Source of the DNA: Micavibrio sp.
Lineage (GTDB): Bacteria > Pseudomonadota > Alphaproteobacteria > Micavibrionales > Micavibrionaceae
Length of the DNA stretch: 43,443 bases
Assembly (NCBI GenBank): GCA_021604545.1
Contig: BQJE01000001.1
Coordinates: forward strand, 1-43,443
Direction of reading: 5' to 3'
The notes under the pieces were generated by a model that searched no databases, had not been told where the DNA came from, and saw only the letters and a program-made list of their open reading frames with translations. A program made the translations under genes and the position numbers. How positions within the stretch are numbered: the stretch's first letter is position 1; each line of letters starts with the position of its first letter. Below, one piece after another: positions 15,275 to 22,847 of this stretch.

Positions 15275-15296
15275 CCCGCCCATTGGCGGGTTTTTT
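15275..15296 (+). terminator. Rho-independent terminator
   Basis: CCCGCC, loop CATT, GGCGGG, then six T (15291-15296). It separates the secreted-protein gene from the tail spike gene. Confidence 0.85.
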
Positions 15297-15322
15297 ATTT
15301 CTAACATTTAAGGAGACTACCT

Positions 15323-17347
15323 ATGCCCGAGCATATTAAAATGCCGGCGGTGAGCCCTGTTGTGCGCTATACCGCCAATGGAACACAGGATGTATTTTTA
15401 TACCCGTTCCCGATTTTCGCCAGCGAAGATTTGACGGTTTTTATCAATGGCGCCAAGCAGGTGAGCGGCTTTGTGATCACTGGCGCCGGAAACACAAATG
15501 GCGGTGATGTGACGTTTGATACGGCCCCGGCCAGTGGTGTGATTGTGACGTTAGAGCGAATTTTGCCGATTGAGCGCGTGACAGATTTCCTCGAGGGTGG
15601 TGATTTTTCGGCGGTGTCGATTAATAACGAGCTGGATTATATGGTGGCGGCAATCCAGCAGGTCGAGCGTGAAAATGAAACGGCGCTGAAATACAGCGAG
15701 CACGAAACGCCCGGCGTGAGTGAATTGCCGGATCGCGGCGTGCGGGCGAATAAAGCGCTGGGATTTGATGGCAATGGTGATCCGGTTGCGGTGGATCTGT
15801 CAGGCTCCATGGCGCCGCCGGACTTTACGGCTGTTGGGACGGGGGCAAGCACCCGCACCAGTCATGACAAATTTTCTGATTTCATTTCCGTGAAGGATTT
15901 TGGTGCGGTCGGTGATGGTTTAGCCGATGACACGACGGCGATTCAAAATGCGCTGGCGGCGCATGATTCTGTGTTTTTGCCGAATGGGGATTATTTGATT
16001 AGCAGTACGATTACAGTGGGTGAGCGCCAGGCTTTGATTGGGGCGGGCGCTAAATCGGTGCTGAAATGCCAGAGCGATATTTTCAACGCTATTGAGGTGC
16101 CTGCGGACCACGCCATGATTGCCAATTTACGCATTGAAGGTGGTGATATTGGGATTAAACTTTTCGGTCGCGATCGTCCTTGTGTGCAGACATCGGTGAT
16201 GGATGTCACGATTGTGGCGCCGAAAACCGGTGTGTTGCTGGATGGTTATACCGATACCAACAAGCCGTGTTACTGGAATAATTTTGACCGGGTTCTGGTG
16301 GAGCAGCCATCGGTCAACGGGTTTCATCTGACCAAATCGGGTGCGGGCGATACGCCGAACGCGAATAAGTTTCATGCCTGCCGGGCGTATTCTCTGGGCG
16401 CGGATATTACGGGCGCGGGGTTTTATGTCGAGCATGGATCGTTTAACAATGCGTTCATAGACTGTGAGGCCAATGTCAAAGGCACGGCGCAGGGGTGTTT
16501 TATACTCGGCGCGGCGAGCAATAAAACGCTGTTGATTAATCCGTATGCGGAGTCGAATAATTTGGTGCCGAATATCAAGCTGGAGGCCGGATCGATTGAA
16601 ACGGCGATTTATAATTTGCTTTCGGCTTCTGATGGGGCGGCGATCTGGGATTTATCGGGTGGGGAATATACCGCCGTAAATGCCGGGTTCCCAGACAAGA
16701 ACCGCTTGCAGAAAACGACTGTGACCGACATGAACGCAACGTTGCAGCGTTATGATACCGAGTTTATTGATACAAGCGGCAGCGTGGATCTTGATTTGTC
16801 GCATTCGGTGCATCTGGTGTCGTCTTTTGGTGGGGCGTTGATCGTGAATTTGCCGCTGGCCTCTACGGCTGTGGGTGTGATGATGGTGGTCAAGAAAACG
16901 GATAGTTCAAGCAATGTGATTACGGTTGATGAAGATGGCGGGCCGGGACCGGACGGCGCGAATTTCTTTCTAGGCGCTGAGAATGATTATATGATGGCGA
17001 TTTCCAACGGTGCTGAATGGTTTATTATTGCTTCGAACCGTTCAGCCGGGAACACACGGTTTTTTGACGGCACCGGAACGTATGATATCGACATGGCGGT
17101 GGATACGTATTTGCTCTCGAGTTTCGGCGGCGTGATGACAGCGCGCTTGCCGCCCGCCAATGCGGCGGAATCTGTGGGGCGTACGGTGACGATTAAAAAG
17201 ACGGATGTGTCGGGCAATGTTATTACGGTGAGTGAGCAGGGTGGGTCCGGGCCGGACCAGTCAACCCAGCCGCTGAGTTCCCAGTACAGCGCGATCACCG
17301 TCACCTCCGATGGTGGGCAGTGGTATATCGTGAGTAAGCATTTGTAG
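15323..17347 (+). CDS. Tail spike: T7-type N-terminal adaptor, beta-helix, duplicated C-terminal domain
   Basis: A 674-residue tail protein. Residues 1 to about 130 match the T7 tail-fibre N-terminal adaptor (VVRYTANGTQDVFLYPFPIF, then SINNELDYMVAAIQQVE), which binds the nozzle. From about residue 185, VKDFGAVGDGLADDTTAIQ is the signature start of pectate-lyase-3 type right-handed beta-helices, common in spikes that bind or cleave surface polysaccharide. The last 180 residues hold two related units of about 90, each with SSFGG, a KKTD-x-S-x-NVITV strand and a final WxI. AGGAG precedes the ATG. The polysaccharide target is unknown. Confidence 0.85.
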   Translation: MPEHIKMPAVSPVVRYTANGTQDVFLYPFPIFASEDLTVFINGAKQVSGFVITGAGNTNGGDVTFDTAPASGVIVTLERILPIERVTDFLEGGDFSAVSINNELDYMVAAIQQVERENETALKYSEHETPGVSELPDRGVRANKALGFDGNGDPVAVDLSGSMAPPDFTAVGTGASTRTSHDKFSDFISVKDFGAVGDGLADDTTAIQNALAAHDSVFLPNGDYLISSTITVGERQALIGAGAKSVLKCQSDIFNAIEVPADHAMIANLRIEGGDIGIKLFGRDRPCVQTSVMDVTIVAPKTGVLLDGYTDTNKPCYWNNFDRVLVEQPSVNGFHLTKSGAGDTPNANKFHACRAYSLGADITGAGFYVEHGSFNNAFIDCEANVKGTAQGCFILGAASNKTLLINPYAESNNLVPNIKLEAGSIETAIYNLLSASDGAAIWDLSGGEYTAVNAGFPDKNRLQKTTVTDMNATLQRYDTEFIDTSGSVDLDLSHSVHLVSSFGGALIVNLPLASTAVGVMMVVKKTDSSSNVITVDEDGGPGPDGANFFLGAENDYMMAISNGAEWFIIASNRSAGNTRFFDGTGTYDIDMAVDTYLLSSFGGVMTARLPPANAAESVGRTVTIKKTDVSGNVITVSEQGGSGPDQSTQPLSSQYSAITVTSDGGQWYIVSKHL

Positions 17348-17424
17348 AAAAAAACTGGCAAAAAAAGCTTGTTCATCTCTTATGGCTAATGCTAGAAAAG
17401 ACTCTCTATAAAGAGGAGAGTTTG

Positions 17425-17760
17425 ATGAATAAATTATTGCGAGCTTTTGTGGCAGTTGCCACCTTTGGGGTGGGTGATGTTCTTTCTGCAGATACCAGTA
17501 AGCAGGGAAGTCCTGATCAATGGTTTCCTGCAACAGGTAAATTTTTAGGTGTTAGAGGGCAGGGCGAGCATAAGGATGCTGTTTTTGAAGGTCCAAAAAA
17601 GTTAGGTAAGGGAAATAATTTCATTTATTTTAATGAAGCTGTGAGTTGCGGGGTTATTACCCGTGAGGGTGCACAACATAATAAAATTGGTTTAAGAATA
17701 GAGGTTGGCCCGCAAGATTTTGAGCAGGCAAGGCTAAGCTGTATGGTCAGTGAGGTCTAG
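17425..17760 (+). CDS. Secreted small protein between spike and terminase
   Basis: A 111-residue protein with a signal peptide (MNKLLRAFVAVATFGVGDVL, cleavage near LSADT), then a soluble part with two cysteines (VSCGVITREG and RLSCMVSEV). No family is recognised. The frame is open 12 codons upstream, but ATG at 17425 follows GAGGAG and starts the signal peptide. A terminator follows. Like the gene at 14711 it looks like a host-envelope moron. Confidence 0.6.
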   Translation: MNKLLRAFVAVATFGVGDVLSADTSKQGSPDQWFPATGKFLGVRGQGEHKDAVFEGPKKLGKGNNFIYFNEAVSCGVITREGAQHNKIGLRIEVGPQDFEQARLSCMVSEV

Positions 17761-17786
17761 TCGTAATCAGGAATAATAATGGTTTT

Positions 17787-17814
17787 AAAGCGCTTCTTCG
17801 GAGGCGCTTTTTTT
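17787..17814 (+). terminator. Rho-independent terminator
   Basis: AAAGCGC (17787-17793) pairs with GCGCTTT (17804-17810), loop containing CTTCGG, then a T-run to 17814. It lies just before the terminase gene. Confidence 0.75.
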
Positions 17815-17849
17815 ATACGCAAGGCATAAATGGGGAGAAGAGGACATGA

Positions 17850-19349
17850 ATGAACGATATAAAAACCCAAACAAAAGAAAAACAAAAACACAATTTTGTC
17901 GACTTTATCAGGCGGTGGAACCGCGAGCGGATGAATATGCCGACGCCGGAAATCCATCTGAAAATGGCAAGCTGGCTGGAGGGCAACTGGCGGGCGGGGC
18001 GCGTGCGGATGTTGCTGATGGCGTTTCGCTCGAGCGGTAAGAGCACGATCACCGGGCTGTTTGCGGCCTGGCTTTTATACATCAATCCGGCTTTGCGTAT
18101 CCTTGTTTTGGCGGCGGACTTTGCGCTGGCGAAAAAAATGGTGCGCAATGTCCGGGGTATTCTTGAGGCGCATCCTCTGACCGCGCATTTAAAACCGAAA
18201 AAAGCCGAGCAGTGGTCGGGTGATCGTTTTACCGTGCAGCGCGAAATAGAGCTGCGCGATCCGAGCATGCTGGCGCGTGGGATTACATCAAATATTACGG
18301 GTAGCCATGCCGATATTATTATATGTGACGATGTTGAGGTGCCGGGGACTTGCGACAGCGCCGAAAAGCGCGAGGCTTTGCGCGAGCGTTTAATGGAGAC
18401 CGATTACGTATTGACGGCGGAAGGGACAAAACTTTTTATTGGAACGCCGCATAATTATCATACGATCTATGGCGATGCGCCGCGCGTGGAGTTGGGCGAG
18501 GACGATGTTTTCCTGCCGGATTTTGAACGGCTGGTGATTCCGGTGCATGACGAGGACGGTGTGAGTGCGTGGCCGGAGCGTTTTGACCTAGAGACGATTG
18601 ACCGGATCAAACGCAGCACGGGTCCGAATAAATTTTCCAGTCAGATGCTGCTGCGGCCGGTCAATATAGCCGAAGGACGGCTCGATCCGGCGGCGTTACA
18701 GTTTTACGACAGCAGACTGAATTATATCAAGGAGCTGAACCAGCTGGAGATTGAGGGCCGCAAGATGGTTTCAGCGCATGGTTACTGGGACCCGGCATTC
18801 GGGCGCGGTGGCGACAATAGTGTTTTTGCCGCCGTGTTTACCGATGAAGACGGGGAGTCCTGGTTGCATAAACTTTTATATATAGAGCTTGATAATCACA
18901 GTGACGAAGACGAGGCGGCGCAGCAATGCCAGCAGGTTGCCTTTCAGGCGCAGATTTTAAAGTTGCCATCCGTAGCGGTTGAAGACAACGGCATTGGCAA
19001 AATGTTGCCCGGTATTTTACGTTCTGCGCTCGCTAAAAATAATGTGCCGTGCAGTGTTAAGAGTGTGCATAACAACCGCGCAAAAGATTTGCGGATACTG
19101 GAAGCGTTTGATGTTGTGCTGGCGTCACGGTCACTGCATGTGCATGAAAGCGTGCGTGATACGCCGTTTTTATCTGAGATGATGGAATGGAAGCCGGGGA
19201 AGAAGCGGTGCAAGGATGACGGGCTGGATGCGGTGGCCGGGGCGTTGGCGCTGGAGCCGATGCGGGCAAAAAGTTTCCCGCGGCGTGGTCAGCATACATG
19301 GCAGGATACCGGCAAGCAGCATAAAGCGAAGACTGATTTTAATGTTTAG
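17850..19349 (+). CDS. Terminase large subunit
   Basis: A 499-residue DNA packaging motor: N-terminal ATPase and C-terminal RNase-H-fold nuclease. Walker A is RSSGKST at residues 60-66, Walker B IIICDD at 156-161. Nuclease acidic residues are visible in GYWDPAFGRGGDNS (Asp314), AVEDNGIGK (Glu378/Asp379) and CKDDGLDAVAG (Asp456-Asp460). All parts needed for packaging therefore look intact. ATG at 17850 follows GAGGA; an ATG four bases upstream is out of frame. It lies after the tail genes instead of before the portal, and no small terminase partner is recognised. Confidence 0.9.
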   Translation: MNDIKTQTKEKQKHNFVDFIRRWNRERMNMPTPEIHLKMASWLEGNWRAGRVRMLLMAFRSSGKSTITGLFAAWLLYINPALRILVLAADFALAKKMVRNVRGILEAHPLTAHLKPKKAEQWSGDRFTVQREIELRDPSMLARGITSNITGSHADIIICDDVEVPGTCDSAEKREALRERLMETDYVLTAEGTKLFIGTPHNYHTIYGDAPRVELGEDDVFLPDFERLVIPVHDEDGVSAWPERFDLETIDRIKRSTGPNKFSSQMLLRPVNIAEGRLDPAALQFYDSRLNYIKELNQLEIEGRKMVSAHGYWDPAFGRGGDNSVFAAVFTDEDGESWLHKLLYIELDNHSDEDEAAQQCQQVAFQAQILKLPSVAVEDNGIGKMLPGILRSALAKNNVPCSVKSVHNNRAKDLRILEAFDVVLASRSLHVHESVRDTPFLSEMMEWKPGKKRCKDDGLDAVAGALALEPMRAKSFPRRGQHTWQDTGKQHKAKTDFNV

Positions 19350-19364
19350 GAAGAGAAGATAATT

Positions 19365-19694
19365 TTATTGCTCAAGCGTTAATTTTTCTTTTGTGATGAT
19401 ACGGCCAAGGACTTCTGTTCTTATTATAGAACGTTCTTGTGGGCCCATACTGTGAGCTGTAAAAAGATCTGCCAAACTATTGGCCATAACCGTAATATGA
19501 ATGGCCGCCGTGCTTAAGCCTTGTATTCCATCATAAAGTCGGTTTCCGAAGCCGTGATCTTTAAAAATCAGGCTCAACCCGTTTTTTTTTGCCGTTTGCA
19601 CAATAGGTATTAAAAATTCGAGAACCTTCTTGATGATTTTGTCATCGGTTTGGTCTTCATGATCTTGTTTTGTATTTGTATTGCCCCAAGCCAT
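19365..19694 (-). CDS. Hypothetical protein, antisense between terminase and lysis genes
   Basis: A 109-residue, mostly helical soluble protein with no recognised family (central GLSLIFKDHGFGNRLYDG; a hydrophobic stretch STAAIHITVMANSLADLF). AAGGA lies at the correct distance before the ATG at 19694, so it is likely real. AT-rich and on the opposite strand to the virion genes, it resembles the other inserted accessory genes. Function unknown. Confidence 0.6.
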   Translation of the reverse strand: MAWGNTNTKQDHEDQTDDKIIKKVLEFLIPIVQTAKKNGLSLIFKDHGFGNRLYDGIQGLSTAAIHITVMANSLADLFTAHSMGPQERSIIRTEVLGRIITKEKLTLEQ

Positions 19695-19771
19695 TTTCTG
19701 TCCTTTTGGAAATTTCAGGAGACCATACCAACGGTTATGACAACAGTCAATAAAATAGTAAGGAAAACCAA

Positions 19772-20092
19772 ATGAATCTTATTTCTCAAGACCTTATCTG
19801 GTGGATTACGGTATTCGACCTGCCGGCGATGGGCGGGTTGTTCTGGCTGATCTGGCGTACGCGTCATGACGGCGAGCGGGCCGTGAGCCATTTGCAGGAT
19901 GTGCTGGATCAACGTTCTTCTCAATTACGTGAGGGCCTTAATGCTTTCAAGCTGGAAGTTGCCAAGAATTATGCTTCGCATAATGATTTGCGTGATCTCG
20001 AAGAGCGCTTGACGCAGCATCTTTTGCGCATTGAAGCCAAGCTCGATCGTACGGCGCTTAAAGCCGAAGCGGCACATAAAAACCAAAAATAA
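19772..20092 (+). CDS. Small membrane protein with coiled coil, lysis-block gene
   Basis: A 106-residue protein with one N-terminal membrane helix (about residues 8-28, WWITVFDLPAMGGLFWLIW) then a charged coiled coil up to the C-terminus (ending LLRIEAKLDRTALK). The shape is like small phage lysis accessory proteins placed before an endolysin. It is co-directional with the endolysin and holin genes. I do not recognise a named family with confidence. Confidence 0.7.
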   Translation: MNLISQDLIWWITVFDLPAMGGLFWLIWRTRHDGERAVSHLQDVLDQRSSQLREGLNAFKLEVAKNYASHNDLRDLEERLTQHLLRIEAKLDRTALKAEAAHKNQK

Positions 20093-20119
20093 TTAGAAAT
20101 TTACATTTCAATCAACCAG

Positions 20120-20139
20120 ATCCCGGCCTTCGCCGGGAT
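20120..20139. repeat. REP-like palindrome, copy 3 (short form)
   Basis: ATCCCGGC (20120-20127) and GCCGGGAT (20132-20139) are perfect complements around a CTTC loop, followed by GACG. It is a short version of the elements at 617-676 and 10434-10508. Confidence 0.6.
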
Positions 20140-20165
20140 GACGTTTTTGTGAAAAGGAAAAATCG

Positions 20166-20645
20166 ATGAAGAAACCAAAGCTGATTGCTTTGGACTCCAA
20201 GCGCGAGTCCGAAGAGAATTCCTATGCCTTTTACCGTGAAGTCGAAGCCGATGTTCTGGCGCGCACATTATGGGGTGAGGCGCGCGGGGAGGGAACCGCT
20301 GGAATGCAGGCCGTGGCCTGTGTTGTGCTGAACCGCGTTGCCGAGTCTGATAAGCGCGGGCGGTACTGGTGGGGCAATAACATCATACAGGTGTGCCAGA
20401 AGCCCTATCAGTTTTCCTGCTGGAACCGATCTGATCCGAATTTCAGGAAGCTGCAAAGCGTTGATGAAAGCGATCTGTATTTCGCTACGGCGCTGCGCAT
20501 GGCGCGACGGGCGATTATGGGGGCACTGGATGATCCAACCGGTGAGGCGACACATTATCATACAAAAGGGATAACGCCGTATTGGTCGCGGGGTGAAAAG
20601 CTTACGGCCGAAATCGGCCATCATATTTTTTATCGAATTTTATAA
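20166..20645 (+). CDS. Endolysin, SleB-type cell wall hydrolase
   Basis: A 159-residue enzyme of the SleB/hydrolase-2 family (lytic transglycosylase-like cell wall hydrolases). The signature ARTLWGEARGEGTAGMQAVA contains the catalytic glutamate (residue 38), followed by VVLNRV, YQFSCWN and the C-terminal GATHYHT-like segment EATHYHTKGITPYW. No signal peptide is present, so it needs the holin encoded 12 bases downstream to reach the wall. It would release particles by lysis. Confidence 0.9.
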   Translation: MKKPKLIALDSKRESEENSYAFYREVEADVLARTLWGEARGEGTAGMQAVACVVLNRVAESDKRGRYWWGNNIIQVCQKPYQFSCWNRSDPNFRKLQSVDESDLYFATALRMARRAIMGALDDPTGEATHYHTKGITPYWSRGEKLTAEIGHHIFYRIL

Positions 20646-20657
20646 GGAGAAAACATC

Positions 20658-21176
20658 ATGATTCCCGCATTACTATCTAAAATTGGTTTGCCTGTTTTGG
20701 TGAATGTTGTGGCCGAGGCATTGGGTAGTGTTGATACGCCTGTAACCAGGGGTGCGGCCAAGGCTTTGCGCGATGTCGATGAAGCCATTCGCCGTGGCCA
20801 GATTACACCCGAGCAAATGAGCGAGGCCAATCGCCATACTGAAAAGATGAGCGAGATGGCGCTGGAGGAGCGGGCGGCGAATATTGCAGAGATCAATAAA
20901 TCTCTGCGCGCCGAAATTGCCTCGAAGGATAAATTCGTACGGCGTATGCGCCCGACATTCGGGTATTTGATGGCGGTGACGTGGGCGGCGCAGATGTTTG
21001 GAATTGCCTATGTGATTGTTTTTGATACGGCGCGGGCCGGGGTGGTGCTGAACGCGATGAGCAGCCTCAGCGCGATTTGGGCGGTCGGGCTGTCGGTGCT
21101 CGGCATTTATGTCTATAAACGCAGCGAGGACAAGAAGGTTCAAGGTCAAAAGGAAGTGATTTTCTGGGATAAATAG
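20658..21176 (+). CDS. Holin of the GTA three-TM family
   Basis: A 172-residue protein with a long helical N-terminal region (residues 1-95) and two clear membrane helices (about 101-122 and 128-153), the first within RPTFGYLMAVTWAAQM, and a basic C-terminus (YVYKRSEDKK). This arrangement and the RPTFGY-type motif match the family known as holin of 3TMs for gene-transfer release, first described in gene transfer agents. A GGAG site precedes the ATG. It follows the endolysin directly and ends the cluster. No terminator is visible before icd, 53 bases on. Confidence 0.85.
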   Translation: MIPALLSKIGLPVLVNVVAEALGSVDTPVTRGAAKALRDVDEAIRRGQITPEQMSEANRHTEKMSEMALEERAANIAEINKSLRAEIASKDKFVRRMRPTFGYLMAVTWAAQMFGIAYVIVFDTARAGVVLNAMSSLSAIWAVGLSVLGIYVYKRSEDKKVQGQKEVIFWDK

Positions 21177-21229
21177 TGCTAGGATAGCTCTACTACGTTT
21201 CGTTCATTCTTTGAGGCGGAGATATCCCC

Positions 21230-22687
21230 ATGAGCAATAAAACACCTATTACTGTAGCGCGCGGCGACGGCATCGGGCCGGAGATTATGGATGCGACCTT
21301 AAAAATCCTTGATGCGGCTGGCGCGCAGCTGGATATTGAAGAGATTACGATTGGTGAGGCGGTTTATAAAAGCGGCGTTGCCAACGGCATTGATGATAGT
21401 GCGTGGGATTCTCTGAACCGCACAAAGATTTTCCTCAAGGCGCCGATTACAACGCCGCAAGGCGGCGGATTTAAATCTCTTAATGTGACGATCCGCAAGC
21501 AGTGCTCTCTTTTTGCCAATGTACGTCCTTGTGTGGCTTATGCGCCCTATGTGAAAACCCATCACCCAAAAATGGATATGGTGATTGTGCGTGAAAACGA
21601 AGAAGATCTTTATGGTGGGATTGAATATCGTCAGTCACAAGATGTGATGGCCTCGCTCAAGATTATTACACGTCCTGGCTGTGAACGCATTGTTCGCTTT
21701 GCATTTGAATATGCGAAGGCCAATGGCCGCAAAAAAGTGACCTGTATGTCCAAGGATAATATCATGAAATTGTCTGACGGCTTGTTTCATAAGGTGTTTG
21801 ACGAGATCGGCGCGGAATATAAGGATATCGAGCAGGAGCATATGATCATTGATATCGGTACCGCCAAGGTCGCCGCGCACCCGGAAATGTTCGATGTGAT
21901 TGTCACCACCAATTTATACGGCGATATTATTTCCGATGTGGCGGCAGAGGTGACGGGTTCTGTGGGGCTGGGCGGCTCATCCAATATCGGCGCCGATTTC
22001 GCGATGTTCGAGGCGGTGCATGGATCTGCGCCGGATATCGCCGGGAAAAAGATTGCCAATCCGTCCGGGCTTGTGTTAGGCGCGGTGCAGATGCTGGTGC
22101 ATATCGGCCAGGGCAAGGTAGCAGAAAAAATTCACAATGCGTGGCTCAAAACGATTGAAGACGGCATTCACACCGGCGATATATACAGGGACGGGGTGAG
22201 CAAGGAAAAAGTCGGCACGGCTGATTTTTGCGAGGCTGTGATTGAACGGCTGGGGCAAAACCCGTCAACGCTCAAGATCGTGGATTATTCGAAAGCGCCG
22301 GCGGGCGGGATCAAGCTGCCGCCTCTAAAAACCGGCGAGAAACAGAAGAAAGAACGGGTCGGTGTCGATGTTGGCCTGAACTGGGACGGCACAGCGGACG
22401 ATCTGGCCGGGGCGATGAACAAATGTGTTGCGCCCGCACATAATCTGAAGTTGCAGATGATTTCCAACCGCGGGACAAAGGTCTGGCCCGATGGTAATCC
22501 CGACACATTCTGCGCCGATAACTGGCGGTTACGGTTTATGGCGGCCAATGAAAATCAAGAGGTGAAAACCTCGCAGGTGCTGGCGTTGATGGTGGCCATG
22601 AACGAAGCAGGGTTTAATTTCACGAAGTCGGTGATGCTGCATAACTTTGACGGTGAGCCGGGATTTACGGTGGCGCAAGGGGAGTAA
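21230..22687 (+). CDS. icd: Isocitrate dehydrogenase with extra C-terminal domain
   Basis: A 485-residue TCA-cycle enzyme converting isocitrate to 2-oxoglutarate, of the long type seen in Rickettsia and Thermus, with an additional domain (residues about 340-485) after the catalytic core. Substrate residues lie in LNVTIRKQCSLFANVRP and NLYGDIISD. The cofactor segment reads HGSAPDIAGK (264-273). Asp-Ile at 269-270 is the pair associated with NAD use; E. coli NADP-type enzymes have Lys-Tyr there. So NAD preference is predicted, not shown. GGCGGAG precedes the ATG. It ends inside the left arm of an inverted repeat. Confidence 0.93.
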   Translation: MSNKTPITVARGDGIGPEIMDATLKILDAAGAQLDIEEITIGEAVYKSGVANGIDDSAWDSLNRTKIFLKAPITTPQGGGFKSLNVTIRKQCSLFANVRPCVAYAPYVKTHHPKMDMVIVRENEEDLYGGIEYRQSQDVMASLKIITRPGCERIVRFAFEYAKANGRKKVTCMSKDNIMKLSDGLFHKVFDEIGAEYKDIEQEHMIIDIGTAKVAAHPEMFDVIVTTNLYGDIISDVAAEVTGSVGLGGSSNIGADFAMFEAVHGSAPDIAGKKIANPSGLVLGAVQMLVHIGQGKVAEKIHNAWLKTIEDGIHTGDIYRDGVSKEKVGTADFCEAVIERLGQNPSTLKIVDYSKAPAGGIKLPPLKTGEKQKKERVGVDVGLNWDGTADDLAGAMNKCVAPAHNLKLQMISNRGTKVWPDGNPDTFCADNWRLRFMAANENQEVKTSQVLALMVAMNEAGFNFTKSVMLHNFDGEPGFTVAQGE

Positions 22688-22791
22688 AATCTCCTGACTT
22701 TGTCTTCTGACAGTGTTGCTGCGCTCCTAAAGTAGGTTAAAACTACTCGTCGTCGCTTGCGCCTTGTCAGAAGACAAAGTCAGGAGATTTT
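22686..22791. repeat. Structured intergenic repeat, copy A
   Basis: Two perfect 27-base complementary arms (22686-22712 and 22765-22791) enclose a 52-base core. The core holds GCTCCTAAAGTAGG, then CTACTCGTCGTC, with AGTAG and CTACT forming an inner hairpin. The same core, with different but again self-complementary arms, occurs at 30674-30777. The left arm begins inside the icd stop codon, so the element also forms the end of the icd message, but no long T-run follows. Confidence 0.75.
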
Positions 22792-22847
22792 GGGTGTTCG
22801 TCAGTTTGGCTGCCTGGCGTAGAATAAAAATCTAAAGAATTGGGGTT

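Larger units (their letters stand above)
4467..21176 (+). mobile_element. Podovirus-type virion, packaging and lysis cluster (domesticated phage or GTA-like)
   Basis: A plus-strand array of phage head, connector, tail, spike, terminase, endolysin and holin genes, 16.7 kb long, between intact pyrE and icd. Structural genes are of the T7/BPP-1-like podovirus kind. I find no integrase, excisionase, repressor, replication, recombination or small-terminase gene, no flanking duplication, and no tRNA target. All structural frames are open and most have strong ribosome sites, so decay is not evident. Accessory genes on both strands interrupt the array. A GTA-like element or a domesticated remnant fits better than a self-replicating prophage, but activity cannot be judged from sequence. 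Confidence 0.8.

Noticed and set aside
19365-19694. The antisense gene as a phage repressor
   Set aside because: No helix-turn-helix is visible, and it sits between terminase and lysis genes with no divergent early genes.
4294-21229. att sites flanking the phage-like cluster
   Set aside because: I found no direct repeat of useful length shared by the two borders and no tRNA gene at either end.
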